A stretch of DNA of 64,000 nt from Pseudonocardia hydrocarbonoxydans (GCF_006539565.1 NZ_BJNG01000006.1:62001-126000); one strand, 5' to 3'; shown: positions 9,743 through 20,872, numbered from the stretch's first letter. Numbers and translations are program-made. The notes: generated by a model from the sequence alone, not told the origin.

Positions 9743-10027
9743 CTACGGCTGGGCAACGCTCATCAGTATGAACACGACCAGCAGCAGAACCATAATCGAC
9801 AGGTCCAGTCCTACGCCGCCGATCCTGACGACGGGGATCACTCTCCGCAACAACTTCACGGGAGGATCGGTGGCGGTGAAGATCAGCTCGAGGGCGACGG
9901 CGCTGGGCCCGGCCGGCACCCACTGCCGCGCGAAGCTGCGCACGAGCTCGGCCACGATGCGGCCGATGAGCAGCAGCCAGAAGAAGAACAGCAGGTAGTA
10001 CAGGACGAACTGGATCGCGAGGGGCAC
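9743..10027 (-). CDS. YggT-family membrane protein
   Basis: This 94-residue protein has two hydrophobic segments (about 5-25 and 70-90) flanking LRRVIPVVRIGGVGLDLS, the family hallmark. It is the Rv2146c-type gene between sepF and wag31 in actinobacterial division clusters. It starts 3 nt after the sepF stop, so the two are co-transcribed. YggT proteins have been linked to osmotic tolerance and, in some phyla, to division or envelope assembly; the molecular role is unsettled. A second paralogue is at 63571-63852. Confidence 0.88.
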   Translation of the reverse strand: MPLAIQFVLYYLLFFFWLLLIGRIVAELVRSFARQWVPAGPSAVALELIFTATDPPVKLLRRVIPVVRIGGVGLDLSIMVLLLVVFILMSVAQP

Positions 10028-10030
10028 GGC

Positions 10031-10711
10031 TCAATCCTGGCGGAAGATGCCGCGTTCTGCGAGCTTGCGGGCGTCGTCCGCGGAGACCTCGACATCGGCG
10101 GGTGTGAGCAGGAAGACCCGGTTGGTCACCTTGTCGATCGAGCCGCGCAGCGCGAACGCCAGCCCGGCCGCGAAGTCGACGAGCCGCTTGGCGTCCGCGG
10201 CGTCCAGCTCGGTCAGGTTCATGATCACCGGCTGGCCGTCGCGGTAGTGCTCCCCGATCGTCCGCGCCTCCTTGTAGCTGCGCGGCTGGAGGGTCGTGAT
10301 GCGGGTGGGCGAGGCGGCCGCGCGGTCCCGCTGCTCGGGCACGACCTGCGGCGACGGCGCCACGGGCAGCCGCACGGGCTCCCTCAGGACGGCGTCGGTG
10401 TCGATGGCCAGCGCGCCGCGGACGGCCCCCGGACCGAGGCCGGTGACGCCGGCGCGGGGGTCCCGGTCGGGCGTCACGGAGCGGACCGGACGGCGGTCGC
10501 GCTCGACGCGGACCGGCTCGGGGCGCGCGGGGGGATCGTCGTCGGCGTAGGGGTCGTCGGTGTAGGAGAAGCGGTCGTCCCACCGGTCCTCGGAGTGGTC
10601 GCGCCCCCGCCGCGGAACGGGGTAGCGCTCCACCGGCTCGTCGGCGTAGTCGGCCATCTCGTCGGCCGGAACCATCCCGAAGTAGGCCTTGAGCCGGTAC
10701 ATCGCGCTCAT
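10031..10711 (-). CDS. sepF: SepF cell division protein
   Basis: SepF tethers FtsZ to the membrane and aligns filaments at the septum; actinobacteria lack FtsA and depend on it. I chose ATG 10711, giving MSAMYRLKAYFGM (226 residues), because GGAG lies 5 nt upstream and the N-terminal amphipathic membrane helix is then at the extreme N-terminus. The frame extends 11 codons further upstream. An acidic/Arg-rich linker (about 25-125) leads to the SepF core (about 140-215) with YKEARTIGEHYRDGQPVIMNL, which in the family dimerises and binds the FtsZ tail. Confidence 0.94.
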   Translation of the reverse strand: MSAMYRLKAYFGMVPADEMADYADEPVERYPVPRRGRDHSEDRWDDRFSYTDDPYADDDPPARPEPVRVERDRRPVRSVTPDRDPRAGVTGLGPGAVRGALAIDTDAVLREPVRLPVAPSPQVVPEQRDRAAASPTRITTLQPRSYKEARTIGEHYRDGQPVIMNLTELDAADAKRLVDFAAGLAFALRGSIDKVTNRVFLLTPADVEVSADDARKLAERGIFRQD

Positions 10712-10772
10712 CGGCGCTCCAATCGTTGCCGCTGCCCCCGACACACCGGAGGCCCGTTCCGACCTCCAGCGA

Positions 10773-11507
10773 TCACCGCGAGGTTATCCGCCTGTCCCCC
10801 ACAAGGGCCGTTCCGACACGCACCACGCCCGAACCGTGACCGATGGCGACCTCCAGGTCCCCACTCATCCCCGCCGACAGCGTCGTGGCCTGCGGAAACG
10901 CCGCCCGCAGCCGAGCCGCGGCCGCCGCGACGGCGGAAAAGGCACGCTCCGTGTCCATGCCGAGCGGAGCCACGGCCATCGTCCCGTCGAGCCGCAGCCC
11001 GGCGCACCCGGCGACGTGTTCGGCGAGCGGGAGGAGCCTGTCGAGGGGCACTCCGCCCCGATCCGGGTCGCCGTCGACGCTGAACTGGAGCAGTACGGGG
11101 AGGGGGTCGGAACGGTCACCGGCGTCCTGCGCGCGCCGGACGGCGGCGTCGAGGGCGTCGGCGAGGCGCACGGAGTCGACCGACTCGACCCGGTCGGCCC
11201 ACCGGACCGCGGCGCGGGCCTTGTTCCGCTGCAGTCCGCCGACCAGGTGCCAGCGCGCGCCGGGGTGCGTCGCGGCCACCTCGGCGACCTTCGCCGCCGC
11301 CTCCTGCACGCGGTTCTCCCCGAACGCGGTGAGGCCGAGCTCCATGAGCAGCGTCACGTCCGACGCCGGCACGGTCTTGGTGACGGCGAGCAGCGCGACC
11401 TCGTCCGGCGACCGCCCGGCCGCCGCGCAGGCGTCGGCGATCCGGACACGCAGCGCCGCCAGCCGGGACCCGAGCTCGGCGCGCCGGGCCTCCCGGTCCG
11501 CGGTCAT
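10773..11507 (-). CDS. YggS/PLPBP pyridoxal-phosphate homeostasis protein
   Basis: This 244-residue protein is of the YggS/PROSC family: a single-domain alanine-racemase-fold PLP carrier without known catalysis that keeps free PLP and amino-acid pools balanced. The PLP lysine is Lys44 in LLAVTKTVPASD. FGENRVQEAAAK and SAGMSGDLEVAIGHGS are the other family blocks, the latter binding the phosphate. Its ATG at 11507 overlaps the pgeF stop (ATGA), showing translational coupling. The pgeF-yggS-sepF-yggT order is standard in the actinobacterial ftsZ region. Confidence 0.92.
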   Translation of the reverse strand: MTADREARRAELGSRLAALRVRIADACAAAGRSPDEVALLAVTKTVPASDVTLLMELGLTAFGENRVQEAAAKVAEVAATHPGARWHLVGGLQRNKARAAVRWADRVESVDSVRLADALDAAVRRAQDAGDRSDPLPVLLQFSVDGDPDRGGVPLDRLLPLAEHVAGCAGLRLDGTMAVAPLGMDTERAFSAVAAAAARLRAAFPQATTLSAGMSGDLEVAIGHGSGVVRVGTALVGDRRITSR

Positions 11508-12241
11508 CGGGCGTCGAGCCAGGTGATGGCCGCCTGCCGCCCGGTGGGCGCGTCGCGGCGGTGGCTGTACAGGTCGCGGCTCTCCATCGTGCAGCGCGGG
11601 TCGGCCCCGACCCGGGCGACGCCGAGCGCCGCCAGCTGGTGGTACAGCCCGGCCCGCAGGTCGAGCCCGGCCGTGCCCTTCCGGGTGCGGACGGCGCTGC
11701 CCGGCAGCGCGGCGTCGACCTCGGCCGCCATCGCGGCCGGCACCTCGTAGCAGCCGCCGCACACGGCGGGCCCGAGCAGCACCTCGACGTCGCCGGTGCG
11801 GGCCCCCAGCGCCACCATCGCCTCGACGGTGGCGGGCAGCACGCCCGCCGCCGCCCCGACCCGCCCGGCGTGGGCGGCGCCGACGACCCCGGCGCGGGGG
11901 TCGGCCAGCAGGACCGGCACGCAGTCGGCGGCGAGGACGGCGATCCCGACCCCCGGCACCGCCGTGACGATCCCGTCGGTCCCGGGGAGGTCGGGCGCCC
12001 CGGCGACCGGCACGGCCTCCACGGTCGCGACGCGGACGCCGTGCACCTGCTGCAGGTAGACGATCGGCACCCCGAGCTCACGGGAGGCCCTGGCCCGGTT
12101 CGCCGCGACGGCGGCCGGGTCGTCGTCGACGCCGGTGGAGAGGTTGAACCGGGCGAAGCGCCCGGTCGAGCGCCCCCCGGCGCGGGTCGTGACGACCCGG
12201 CGCACGCGGGGTACCGGGTGCGGAGGTGTCGTCCCGACCAC
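11504..12241 (-). CDS. pgeF: YfiH/PgeF multicopper polyphenol oxidase-fold peptidoglycan editing factor
   Basis: This 245-residue protein belongs to the YfiH (laccase-domain, DUF152) family, which includes E. coli PgeF, a purine nucleoside- and muropeptide-related hydrolase that removes L-Ser-containing precursors. Visible signatures are YLQQVHGVRV (His of the metal site), VLAADCVPVLLAD (Cys) and VGAAHAGRVGA (His). I placed the start at GTG 12241, 2 nt after the ftsZ stop; a GTG 12 codons further in is also possible. Its stop overlaps the yggS start. Its position between ftsZ and yggS supports a wall-related role. Confidence 0.9.
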   Translation of the reverse strand: MVGTTPPHPVPRVRRVVTTRAGGRSTGRFARFNLSTGVDDDPAAVAANRARASRELGVPIVYLQQVHGVRVATVEAVPVAGAPDLPGTDGIVTAVPGVGIAVLAADCVPVLLADPRAGVVGAAHAGRVGAAAGVLPATVEAMVALGARTGDVEVLLGPAVCGGCYEVPAAMAAEVDAALPGSAVRTRKGTAGLDLRAGLYHQLAALGVARVGADPRCTMESRDLYSHRRDAPTGRQAAITWLDAR

Positions 12242-12243
12242 CG

Positions 12244-13599
12244 TCAGCGCTTCATGAACGGCGGAACGTCCACGTCGTCGTCCAGGTCGTCGGCCGGGGC
12301 CGGCTGCCCGAAGGACGGCCGGGGTGCCGACGGCGGGTCGGCCGGGGGCGGGGTGGACGCCGGGGGCGGCGAGTACGCGGGCGGGGTGTAGGCCGGCGGC
12401 TCGGGCGGGGACTCGACGACCGGGCGCACCGACTCGGGGCGACGCGGCTCCGGGAACGCGGACGGGGCGGCCGGGGGCGGGAGCGTCCCGGACTGGTGCG
12501 CGCCCCCGTACCCGTTGCCGGCCGCCGGGGCGGGCGCCGCGGGCGGGGCGGCGGGCGCCGCCGGGGCCGTGGTGCCGCTGACCCCCGCAGCGATGACGTT
12601 CTTGCCGCCGCCGGACCCGTAGGCCGCGGGGTCGAGCTTCTTGTGCGTCGGGCCGCCCGCCTCGAACCCGGCGGCGATGACGGTGACCCGCACCTCGTCC
12701 CCGAGCGAGTCGTCGATCACGGTGCCGAAGATGATGTTGGCCTCGGGGTGGGCGGCCTCCTGCACCAGCGAGGCGGCCTCGTTGATCTCGAACAGGCCGA
12801 GGTCGGAGCCGCCCGCGATGGACAGCAGCACGCCCTGGGCGCCGTCCATCGACGCCTCCAGCAGCGGCGAGTTGATCGCCTTGCCCGCGGCGGCCACCGC
12901 CCGGCCCTCCCCGCGGGAGGACCCGATGCCCATCAGCGCGCTGCCCGCGCCGGACATCACCGACTTGACGTCGGCGAAGTCCAGGTTGATCAGGCCCGGG
13001 GTCGTGATCAGGTTCGTGATGCCCTGGACACCGGAGAGCAGCACCTCGTCGGCGGAGCGGAAGGCGTCCATCAGCGAGACGCCCACGTCGCCCAGCTGCA
13101 GCAGCCGGTCGTTGGGGATGACGATGAGCGTGTCGCACTCGTTGCGCATCGACCCGATCCCCTCCTCGGCCTGGCCGGCGCGCCGGCGGCCCTCGAAGGT
13201 GAACGGGCGGGTGACGACGCCGATCGTCAGCGCGCCGAGCTTGCGCGCGATCGAGGCGACGACGGGCGCGCCGCCGGTGCCGGTGCCGCCGCCCTCCCCC
13301 GCGGTGACGAAGACCATGTCGGCCCCCTTGAGGACCTCCTCGATCTCCTCGCGGTGGTCCTCGGCGGCCTTGCGGCCCACCTCGGGGTTGGCGCCGGCGC
13401 CGAGGCCGCGGGTGAGCTCGCGGCCGATGTCGAGCTTCACGTCGGCGTCGGACATGAGCAGGGCCTGCGCGTCGGTGTTCACCGCGATGAACTCGACGCC
13501 CTTGAGGCCGACCTCGATCATGCGGTTGACGGCGTTGACCCCGCCGCCACCGATGCCGACGACCTTGATCACGGCCAGGTAGTTGTGCGGGGGCGTCAT
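12244..13599 (-). CDS. ftsZ: FtsZ tubulin-like cell division GTPase
   Basis: FtsZ polymerises into the cytokinetic ring. The 451-residue protein has the tubulin signature GGGTGTG at residues 103-109, the N-terminal [13 protein letters not shown] nucleotide site, and NLDFADVK as the synergy (T7) loop. A Pro/Ala-rich linker (about 320-435) ends in the conserved tail [10 protein letters not shown], which binds SepF and FtsW partners. The start is ATG 13599 with AAGGG upstream. A 138-nt gap separates it from ftsQ, the only real break in the minus-strand division block between yggS and murE, so ftsZ probably has its own promoter there. I cannot fix that promoter's boxes with confidence. Confidence 0.98.
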   Translation of the reverse strand: MTPPHNYLAVIKVVGIGGGGVNAVNRMIEVGLKGVEFIAVNTDAQALLMSDADVKLDIGRELTRGLGAGANPEVGRKAAEDHREEIEEVLKGADMVFVTAGEGGGTGTGGAPVVASIARKLGALTIGVVTRPFTFEGRRRAGQAEEGIGSMRNECDTLIVIPNDRLLQLGDVGVSLMDAFRSADEVLLSGVQGITNLITTPGLINLDFADVKSVMSGAGSALMGIGSSRGEGRAVAAAGKAINSPLLEASMDGAQGVLLSIAGGSDLGLFEINEAASLVQEAAHPEANIIFGTVIDDSLGDEVRVTVIAAGFEAGGPTHKKLDPAAYGSGGGKNVIAAGVSGTTAPAAPAAPPAAPAPAAGNGYGGAHQSGTLPPPAAPSAFPEPRRPESVRPVVESPPEPPAYTPPAYSPPPASTPPPADPPSAPRPSFGQPAPADDLDDDVDVPPFMKR

Positions 13600-13737
13600 G
13601 CGCGGTCCCTTTCCTACAAAGTGGGGCCGGGGGATGTTTCCTGATCCGACGACTCGAACGCTAGGTCGCTGATCCGCAAGGGTCCAGCAGGCGCGCCGCG
13701 CGGCGGCAACCCCCCGACCGGGTCCATCTGCGCGCCG

Positions 13738-14664
13738 TCACGGCCGCACGGTGGGCAGGGCGGGGCTCGTCACGTCGTACACGCGCCCCGGCTGGGTCAG
13801 CAGGGCCGCCAGCACGGCGGCCTTGCGTGCGGACTCCTCGGCCGGGCCCCACCGCACCCGGCGGTCCTCGGTCAGCCCCAGCGCGACCTGCGGGATCCCG
13901 CCGCCGACGGTGACGTCGACCGTCCCGACCTGCGCCCGCAGCTCCGGCGGGAGCGCGGCGAGGACGTCGAGCGCGGCGCGGGTGGAGGGGTCGTCGGGCC
14001 CGACGGCACCGAAGGTGAGCTGCGGCAGGCCGGGCGCGACCGGTGCGGGATAGACCACACCGGTCGCGTCGACGGGCATCGGGCCCTGCGGCGTCCCGGC
14101 CACCGCGACCGCGGTGCGCTCGGTGATCGCGATGGTGACGGTGTGCGGCCAGCCGCGGCCGACCTCGACCGACCCGATCCCGGGCAGCTGCGCCACCCGC
14201 GCGGCGATCCCGGCGGTGTCGACGGCCGCCAGCGGCCCGCCGGGCACCACCGCGGCGGCGGCCAGGACGTCGGCCTGCGGCACGTCGAGGGTGCCGGTGA
14301 TCTCGACCCCCTCGACGTCGAGCAGGCCCAGGTCGTAGACCAGGACCCGGACACCGGCGGCGAGCAGTGCGAGCAGCACCAGCACCCCGGCCAGCGCGGC
14401 CACCCGCCTGCGCCGCCGGTGCACGGGCGAGGGCTCGGGGCGGGGGCGCCCCCCGGGCGGTCGGGTCGCCCGGTCCGGTCCCGTGGGCCGGCCGGACCCG
14501 GCCCGGCGCGGTGCCCGGCTCGCGGGCGGGTCGTCGGCGGCCCGCGGGCGGGGATCCGGCGACTCGCGGGGGGACGGGGCGCGCTCCCGGGCCGCGCGCC
14601 GGGCCACCGCCTCGCCGACGGTCTCCCGCCTGCGGGCGCCGCCGGACGGCGAACGGGAGCTCAT
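13738..14664 (-). CDS. ftsQ: FtsQ/DivIB divisome protein
   Basis: FtsQ is the bitopic scaffold that joins FtsB/FtsL-type proteins and activates septal synthesis. The 308-residue protein has a long basic, Pro-rich cytoplasmic N-terminus (1-87), one membrane helix (about 88-110) and a POTRA domain (about 114-185, beginning LLDVEGVEITG). A beta domain (about 190-300) follows. The ATG at 14664 shares a base with the murC stop (TGATG). Position and topology make the identification firm although sequence conservation of the family is low. Confidence 0.92.
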   Translation of the reverse strand: MSSRSPSGGARRRETVGEAVARRAARERAPSPRESPDPRPRAADDPPASRAPRRAGSGRPTGPDRATRPPGGRPRPEPSPVHRRRRRVAALAGVLVLLALLAAGVRVLVYDLGLLDVEGVEITGTLDVPQADVLAAAAVVPGGPLAAVDTAGIAARVAQLPGIGSVEVGRGWPHTVTIAITERTAVAVAGTPQGPMPVDATGVVYPAPVAPGLPQLTFGAVGPDDPSTRAALDVLAALPPELRAQVGTVDVTVGGGIPQVALGLTEDRRVRWGPAEESARKAAVLAALLTQPGRVYDVTSPALPTVRP

Positions 14665-16073
14665 CAGCGGTCCGGGCGGCGCTCGAGCTCGAGCAGGACC
14701 TCCGGCCCGAGGACGGTGACGTCGCCCGCGCCCATCGTGATGACCAGGTCGCCCGGCTGCGCGAGGCCGGCCACCACACCCGGCACCTCCGACCAGCTCG
14801 GCACGAACCGCACGTGCTCGGCGGGCAGCGGCACGGCGTCGGCGACGAGGGCCCCGGTGACACCGGGGACCGGGTCCTCCCGGGCGCCGTAGACGTCGAG
14901 GACCACGACCTCGTCGGCCAGGGCGAGCGCGCGGCCGAAGTCGGCGGCGAACTCACGGGTGCGGGAGAACAGGTGCGGCTGGAAGGCCACGACGACCCGG
15001 CCGGTGCCGGCGACGACGTCGCGGGCGGCGCGCAGCTGCGCCGCCACCTTGCTGGGGTGGTGGGCGTAGTCGTCGTAGACCGCGACCCCGCCGACGCGGC
15101 CCTTGAACTCGAACCGGCGGCGCACGCCGTCGAATCCGGCCAGGCCCTCCAGCAGGCCCTCCACCGTCGCCCCCAGCTCGACGCCGGCCAGGAGCGCGGC
15201 CAGCGCGTTGAGCGCCATGTGCTCACCCGGCACGCCCAGGCGCAGCAGGTGCTCCACCCCGCGGTGCACCAGCACGACGCGCGCACCCGCGCCGTCGGGG
15301 CGGAAGTCGACCAGGCGGGCGTCGGCGTCCTCGGCGCGGCCGTAGCGCAGCACCCTGATCCCGCGCGACCGCGCCTGCGCGGCCAGGTCGGCCGCGCCCG
15401 GGTCGTCGGCGCAGGCCACCAGCGAGCCGCCGGGGGTGATCCGGCCGAGGAACTCGCCGAACGCGGCGACGTAGGCCTCGGGGGTGCCGTAGTGGTCGAG
15501 GTGGTCGGCCTCGACGTTGGTGACGACCGCGACCCGCGGGCTGAAGACCAGGAACGAGGCGTCGCTCTCGTCGGCCTCGGCGACGAACACGTCACCGAGG
15601 CCCTCGTGCGCGCCCGACCCGGACGAGGCCAGGTCGCCGCCGATGGCGAAGGACGGGTCGAGCCCCGCGTGCTGCAGCGCGACCGTCAGCATCGAGGTGG
15701 TGGAGGTCTTGCCCGCCGTGCCGGTGACGCAGACCAGCCGGCGCCCGACCGTCAGCGCGGCGAGGGCCTGGGCACGGTGGGCGACGTCGAGGCCGCGGGC
15801 CCGGGCCGCGGCGAGCTCCGGATTGGCCTCCCGGATCGCCGAGGAGACCACGACGGTGGCCGGGGCGGCGGGCAGGTGCGCCGCGTCGTGCCCGATCTCG
15901 ACGCGCGCCCCGAGGGCCCGCAGGGCGAGCACGGTGGGTGAGTCCTTGGCGTCGGAGCCGGACACGGCGACGCCGCGCGCGAGCAGGATGCGGGCGATGC
16001 CGCTCATCCCGGCGCCGCCGATCCCGATGAGGTGGACGCGCTCGTGCAACGTCACGGGGCCGGTGGGGGTCAT
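14664..16073 (-). CDS. murC: UDP-N-acetylmuramate--L-alanine ligase
   Basis: MurC adds L-Ala to UDP-MurNAc in the cytoplasm, using ATP. The 469-residue protein has the N-terminal UDP-binding [14 protein letters not shown], the ATP loop GTAGKTST (residues 118-125) and [12 protein letters not shown] in the central domain. [16 protein letters not shown] marks the C-terminal domain. One oddity is that the usual GTHGKT histidine of MurC is Ala here; the rest of the loop is intact, so activity is expected. The ATG at 16073 overlaps the murG stop by 4 nt (ATGA). Confidence 0.97.
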   Translation of the reverse strand: MTPTGPVTLHERVHLIGIGGAGMSGIARILLARGVAVSGSDAKDSPTVLALRALGARVEIGHDAAHLPAAPATVVVSSAIREANPELAAARARGLDVAHRAQALAALTVGRRLVCVTGTAGKTSTTSMLTVALQHAGLDPSFAIGGDLASSGSGAHEGLGDVFVAEADESDASFLVFSPRVAVVTNVEADHLDHYGTPEAYVAAFGEFLGRITPGGSLVACADDPGAADLAAQARSRGIRVLRYGRAEDADARLVDFRPDGAGARVVLVHRGVEHLLRLGVPGEHMALNALAALLAGVELGATVEGLLEGLAGFDGVRRRFEFKGRVGGVAVYDDYAHHPSKVAAQLRAARDVVAGTGRVVVAFQPHLFSRTREFAADFGRALALADEVVVLDVYGAREDPVPGVTGALVADAVPLPAEHVRFVPSWSEVPGVVAGLAQPGDLVITMGAGDVTVLGPEVLLELERRPDR

Positions 16074-17143
16074 CCGCGGGCCACCTCCAGCACGACGCGG
16101 GCGAGCCGCTCGTCGGCGTCGGCGTGGCCCGACGCGCGCGCGGCGGCGCCCATCGCGGCGAGCCGGGCCGGGTCGGTGAGCAGCGGCAGCAGCTCGGCGA
16201 GCACCCGGTCGCCGGTCAGCTCGCCGTCGAGGACCAGCACCCCGCCGCCGACCGCGACGACCGGGCCCGCGTTGAGCGCCTGCTCCCCGTTGCCGTGCGG
16301 GAGCGGGACGTAGACGGCGGGCAGGCCGACCGCCGACACCTCGGCGACGGTCATCGCCCCGGCGCGGCCCAGCACGGCGTCGGCCGCGGCGTAGGCGAGG
16401 TGCATGTCGTCGATGTAGGGCAGCGGGACGTACCCGGCCGCGGCCGGGGCGGGCGTGCCGGTGCGGCCGTGCGCGTGCAGCACCGCGACCCGGGCGTCGA
16501 GCAGGCCCGGCAGGGCGGCGGCGACCGCCGAGTTCAGCGTGCGGGCCCCCTGGGAGCCGCCGAAGACGAGCAGCACCGGGCCGTCGGCGGGCAGGCCGTA
16601 GGCGGTCCGGGCCTGCGCGCGCAGCGCGGCACGGTCCAGCGTGGTGACGGCGCGGCGCAGCGGGATGCCGAGCACCTCGGCGCCCGGCAGGCCCGACCCG
16701 GGCACGGCCGCGACGACCCGCGCCGCGAACCGGGCGCCGACCTTGTTGGCCAGCCCGGCGCGGGCGTTGGCCTCGTGCACGACGATGGGGACCCTGCCGC
16801 GGGCACCGAGGTAGGCGGGCAGCGCGACGTAGCCGCCGAAGCCGACCACCACGTCGGCATCGACGGCGGCGAGCACCTCGCGGACCCGCAGCACGGCACC
16901 GCGCACCCGCCCGGGCAGGCGCAGCAGGTCGGCGCTGGGGCGGCGCGGCAGCGGCACCGGCGGGATGAGCTCGAGCGGGTAGCCCCGCGCCGGGATGAGC
17001 GTGGAGTCCAGGCCCCGCTCGGTGCCCAGTGCGGTGACGCGGGCGCCGGGGGCGAGCCGGCGCACGGCGTCGGCGAGGGCGAGCGCGGGCTCGATGTGCC
17101 CCGCGCTCCCCCCACCCGCGACGACGACGGACGGCGCGCTCAC
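16070..17143 (-). CDS. murG: MurG lipid II-forming GlcNAc transferase
   Basis: MurG transfers GlcNAc from UDP-GlcNAc to lipid I at the inner face of the membrane, forming lipid II. The 357-residue GT28 protein has the N-terminal loop [28 protein letters not shown] and [23 protein letters not shown] with LPHGNGEQ is the donor-binding site. I chose GTG 17143 because it overlaps the ftsW stop as GTGA and brings the glycine loop to residue 9; the frame is open upstream but that is ftsW shadow. Confidence 0.96.
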   Translation of the reverse strand: MSAPSVVVAGGGSAGHIEPALALADAVRRLAPGARVTALGTERGLDSTLIPARGYPLELIPPVPLPRRPSADLLRLPGRVRGAVLRVREVLAAVDADVVVGFGGYVALPAYLGARGRVPIVVHEANARAGLANKVGARFAARVVAAVPGSGLPGAEVLGIPLRRAVTTLDRAALRAQARTAYGLPADGPVLLVFGGSQGARTLNSAVAAALPGLLDARVAVLHAHGRTGTPAPAAAGYVPLPYIDDMHLAYAAADAVLGRAGAMTVAEVSAVGLPAVYVPLPHGNGEQALNAGPVVAVGGGVLVLDGELTGDRVLAELLPLLTDPARLAAMGAAARASGHADADERLARVVLEVARG

Positions 17144-18435
17144 CGGACCCTCGCCGAGGCCCGGCTGACCGGGGCCCGGTAGGGCTCCGGCGGCGGCAGC
17201 AGCAGCATCCGGGCGACCCGGCCCTGGCCGGGGCGGCGCAGCACGGCGACCGCCTCCGGCTCGTGGCGGGCGGCGTTGGCGAGGACGCCGAACACGAACA
17301 TGGTGACCACGAGCGAGGTGCCTCCGGACGAGATCAGCGGAAGCTGCAGCCCGGTCACCGGCAGCAGCCCCACGACGTACCCGATGTTGATGGCGGCCTG
17401 GGCGACCAGCCAGGTGGTGGACGTGGCGACGACGATCCGCAGCCACGGGTCCCGCGTGCGGGCGGCGATGCGGAACCCGGTGTAGGCCAGCGTGGCGAAC
17501 AGGGCCAGCACCGCGAACGCCCCGGCGAACCCCAGCTCCTCGCCGATGATCGCGAAGATGAAGTCGTTGCTGGCGTTGGGCAGGTAGCTCCACTTGGCCC
17601 GGCCCTGGCCCAGGCCCACGCCGAACAGCCCGCCGTCGGCGAGCGAGTACAGCGCCTGGCGGGCCTGGAACCCGGCCGCCTGGGTGTCGCTGCTGTCGAG
17701 GAACGAGGTGATCCGCGCGAGCCGGTACGGGGCGGCCAGGCCGAGGACCAGCGCGCCCCCCGCGGCGCCCGCGAGCAGCGCGCCCATCAGCCGCAGCGGC
17801 GCCCCGGCGAAGAACAGCAGCGCCACCAGCACGACGCCGAGCGTGATCGTCATGCCCAGGTCGGGCTGGAGCACCAGCAGCACGCACAGCAGCAGCGCCA
17901 CCGGCACGACCGGCGACAGCGCGTACTTCCAGCGGTGCATCACCGCGCGCCGGGCGACGAGCACGTGCGCGCCCCACAGCGTCAGCGCCACCTTGACGGC
18001 CTCCGACGGCTGGATCGTGAACGACCCGCCGATCGCGATCCAGGCCTTCGAGCCGCTGCGCTCGGTGCCCACCAGCAGCACCGCGACGAGCGCAAGGACG
18101 CCGACGACGAGCGCGGCGGGCGCGAGCGAGCGCAGCCGCCGCGGCGTGATCCGCAGGCCCAGCCAGAACACCGCGAGGCCGGGCACGCAGAACAGCAGCT
18201 GGCGGTAGAACACGTCGTAGGACGAGCCGTCGCTGACCAGGGATTCCACCGACGACGCCGACAGCACCATGACCAGCCCGAACAGCGTCAGCAGCCCGAA
18301 CACGCCGAGCACCAGGTGCAGGGAGGTGAGCGGCCGCGACAGCCACTGGGCCAGTGCCGCGCCGGCCCGGCCGACGGCCTGGCGCACGACACCGGGCGCA
18401 GGCGCGGGCCGCCGTCCCGGGGTGCGGGTGCTCAC
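17140..18435 (-). CDS. ftsW: FtsW SEDS peptidoglycan glycosyltransferase
   Basis: FtsW is the SEDS-family septal glycan polymerase that works with the FtsI transpeptidase. The 431-residue protein has about 10 membrane segments and family blocks [45 protein letters not shown] and [14 protein letters not shown]. It starts at GTG 18435, overlapping the murD stop, and its stop overlaps the murG start. The N-terminal 30 residues are basic and cytoplasmic. Confidence 0.96.
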   Translation of the reverse strand: MSTRTPGRRPAPAPGVVRQAVGRAGAALAQWLSRPLTSLHLVLGVFGLLTLFGLVMVLSASSVESLVSDGSSYDVFYRQLLFCVPGLAVFWLGLRITPRRLRSLAPAALVVGVLALVAVLLVGTERSGSKAWIAIGGSFTIQPSEAVKVALTLWGAHVLVARRAVMHRWKYALSPVVPVALLLCVLLVLQPDLGMTITLGVVLVALLFFAGAPLRLMGALLAGAAGGALVLGLAAPYRLARITSFLDSSDTQAAGFQARQALYSLADGGLFGVGLGQGRAKWSYLPNASNDFIFAIIGEELGFAGAFAVLALFATLAYTGFRIAARTRDPWLRIVVATSTTWLVAQAAINIGYVVGLLPVTGLQLPLISSGGTSLVVTMFVFGVLANAARHEPEAVAVLRRPGQGRVARMLLLPPPEPYRAPVSRASARVR

Positions 18436-19802
18436 GCGGACGCCCCCACGCCGCCGGACGGGACGAGGGCGCGGACCGCACGGGCGAACGCCTCCCCGCG
18501 GTCGGCGTAGTCGCGGAACTGGTCCATCGACGCTGCCGCGGGCGCGAGCAGGACGACGTCCCCGGGCCGGGCGAGGTCGGCGGCACGGCGCACGGCGGAC
18601 GGCATGGGCCCATCGTCGCCCGCCACCACCTCGCTGACGGGGACCTCGGGCGCGTGTCGCGCGAGTGCCCCGAGGATCTCCGAGCGGTCGGTGCCGATCA
18701 CCACGACGCCCCGCAGCCGGCCGGCGTGCCGGGCCACCAGCTCGTCGACGGAGGCGCCCTTGAGCAGCCCGCCCGCGATCCAGACGACGTGCTCCCCCGC
18801 CGCGGCCAGCGAGGCGGCGGCCGCGTGCGGGTTGGTGGCCTTCGAGTCGTCGACGTAGCCGACGCCGTCGACCTCGGCGACCCGCTCCGCGCGGTGGCGG
18901 CCGGGCCGGAACCCGGCGAGGCCCGCCCGCACCGCCGCGGGCGCCACGCCGTGGGCGCGGGCCAGCGCCGCGGCCGCCAGCGCGTCGGTGACGCCGGGCG
19001 GCCCGCCGGGCTCGACGTCGGCGGCCGGGGCGAGCTCGACCCCGTCGGAGAAGGCGCGGTCGACCAGCGTCCCGTCGACGACGCCCAGCTGCCCCGCCCG
19101 CGGCTCACCGAGGGTGACCCCGACGCGACGGGGGGCCGGGGCGGCGGCGAGCAGGGCGGCGGCGCGGCCGTCGTCGACACCGGCGACGGCGACCGGGCCC
19201 CGCAGGGCGCGGGCCTTCGCGGCGGCGTAGGCGTCCATCGAGCCGTGCCAGTCGAGGTGGTCCTCGGCGACGTTGAGCACGCACCCCGCCGCCGGCACGA
19301 TCGACGGCGACCAGTGCAGCTGGAAGCTCGACAGCTCCACCGCGAGCACCGGGTGCCCCGCCCGCACGGCGTCGACGGCGGGGTAGCCGATGTTGCCGCA
19401 GGCCACGGCGTCGAGATCGGAGGCGCGCAGGATCGCAGCGAGCATCCCGGTGGTGGTGGTCTTGCCGTTGGTGCCGGTGGCGACCAGCCAGGCGGGCGGT
19501 TCGGGGCGGGCCGAGCCGAGCCACCAGGCCAGCTCGGTCTCCCCCACGACCGGCACCCCGGAGCGCACGAGCGGGTGGTCGGGCCGCCGCCCCGGCCCGG
19601 TGACGACCAGCGCGGTGCCCGCCGGGAGGGCGTCCTCGGAGCCCGCGACGGCCCCGTCGGGCAGGTCGGTGAGCGCCTCGGGCCGGGCGTCGGTGACGGT
19701 GACCCGGGCCCCGAGGTCGAGCAGCGCCCGGGCGGCGGCGAGCCCGGAGATCCCGGCCCCCGCGACCACGACGACGGCCCCCCGGAGGGCGTCCGGCCGC
19801 AT
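18432..19802 (-). CDS. murD: UDP-N-acetylmuramoylalanine--D-glutamate ligase
   Basis: MurD adds D-Glu to UDP-MurNAc-L-Ala. The 456-residue ligase has the N-terminal [18 protein letters not shown], the ATP loop GTNGKTTT (residues 110-117), [13 protein letters not shown], and [13 protein letters not shown] in the C-terminal half. The start ATG 19802 shares one base with the mraY stop (TGATG). It is followed by ftsW with a 4-nt overlap. Confidence 0.96.
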   Translation of the reverse strand: MRPDALRGAVVVVAGAGISGLAAARALLDLGARVTVTDARPEALTDLPDGAVAGSEDALPAGTALVVTGPGRRPDHPLVRSGVPVVGETELAWWLGSARPEPPAWLVATGTNGKTTTTGMLAAILRASDLDAVACGNIGYPAVDAVRAGHPVLAVELSSFQLHWSPSIVPAAGCVLNVAEDHLDWHGSMDAYAAAKARALRGPVAVAGVDDGRAAALLAAAPAPRRVGVTLGEPRAGQLGVVDGTLVDRAFSDGVELAPAADVEPGGPPGVTDALAAAALARAHGVAPAAVRAGLAGFRPGRHRAERVAEVDGVGYVDDSKATNPHAAAASLAAAGEHVVWIAGGLLKGASVDELVARHAGRLRGVVVIGTDRSEILGALARHAPEVPVSEVVAGDDGPMPSAVRRAADLARPGDVVLLAPAAASMDQFRDYADRGEAFARAVRALVPSGGVGASA

Positions 19803-20872
19803 CAGGCCCCCGCGCTCGCCGTGAGCCACTCGCTGTAGAAAAGCCCGAGCCCCAGCGCCGCGCACATGGCTGCGAGCAGCCAGAACCGGATGATGACGGT
19901 GGTCTCGGCCCAGCCGGCCAGCTCGAAGTGGTGGTGGAACGGGGCCATCCGGAACAGCCGTCGCCGGGTCGTCCGGAAGATCACGATCTGCAGCGCCACC
20001 GACAGCGCCTCGACGACGAACACCCCGCCGATGACGACGAGCAGCAGCTCGGTGCGCGTCACCATGGACAGCCCGGCGATGAGCCCGCCCAGCGCCAGCG
20101 AGCCGGTGTCGCCCATGAAGATCCGGGCGGGGGCGGCGTTCCACCACAGGAACCCGATGCAGGCGCCCATCGCGGCGGCGGCGACCAGCCCGACGTCGAG
20201 CGGGTCGCGCACCTGGTAGCACCCGGCGGCGGCGCTGATCTCACAGGCGTTGCGGAACTGCCAGAACGCGATGATCACGTAGGTGGCCAGGACCATGGCC
20301 GAGGTGCCGGCCGCGAGCCCGTCGAGGCCGTCCGTGAGGTTGACCGCGTTCGACCAGGCGGCCACGACCAGGTAGGCGAACAGCACGAAGCCGACGACCC
20401 CGAAGCTCAGCACCGCGATGTCGCGGACGAACGACAGGTTCGTCGAGGCCGGGGTGAGTCCGTCGCCGTTGGCGAAACGGACGGCCAGCACCCCGAAGAC
20501 CACGGCCGTGACGAGCTGGCCGACCAGCTTGGAGGTCTTGTTCAGGCCCAGGTTGCGCTTGCGGCGCAGCTTGAGGAAGTCGTCGAGGAAGCCGACGGCG
20601 CCGAGCGCGGTCGTCAGGAACAGCACCAGCAGCGCCGAGAGCGTGATCGGCTCGCCGGTGAACAGGTGCGAGAGCAGGTAGCCCAGCCAGATCGCGATGA
20701 GGATCGCGACGCCGCCCATCGTCGGCGTGCCGCGCTTGGCCTGGTGGCTCGACGGCCCCTCGGCCCGGATCTCCTGACCGAACCCCTGCCGCGCGAAGAA
20801 GCGGATCAGGTACGGCGTGAGCAGGATCGACACCGCGAGCGCCACGCCCGCGGCGATGAAGACACCTCTCAC
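19802..20872 (-). CDS. mraY: MraY phospho-MurNAc-pentapeptide transferase
   Basis: MraY makes lipid I on undecaprenyl phosphate at the membrane. The 356-residue protein has about ten membrane helices. The family's catalytic motifs are visible: [26 protein letters not shown] and [10 protein letters not shown], with APFHHHFE as the metal/nucleotide-site block. GTG 20872 overlaps the murF stop by 4 nt. Confidence 0.97.
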   Translation of the reverse strand: MRGVFIAAGVALAVSILLTPYLIRFFARQGFGQEIRAEGPSSHQAKRGTPTMGGVAILIAIWLGYLLSHLFTGEPITLSALLVLFLTTALGAVGFLDDFLKLRRKRNLGLNKTSKLVGQLVTAVVFGVLAVRFANGDGLTPASTNLSFVRDIAVLSFGVVGFVLFAYLVVAAWSNAVNLTDGLDGLAAGTSAMVLATYVIIAFWQFRNACEISAAAGCYQVRDPLDVGLVAAAAMGACIGFLWWNAAPARIFMGDTGSLALGGLIAGLSMVTRTELLLVVIGGVFVVEALSVALQIVIFRTTRRRLFRMAPFHHHFELAGWAETTVIIRFWLLAAMCAALGLGLFYSEWLTASAGA

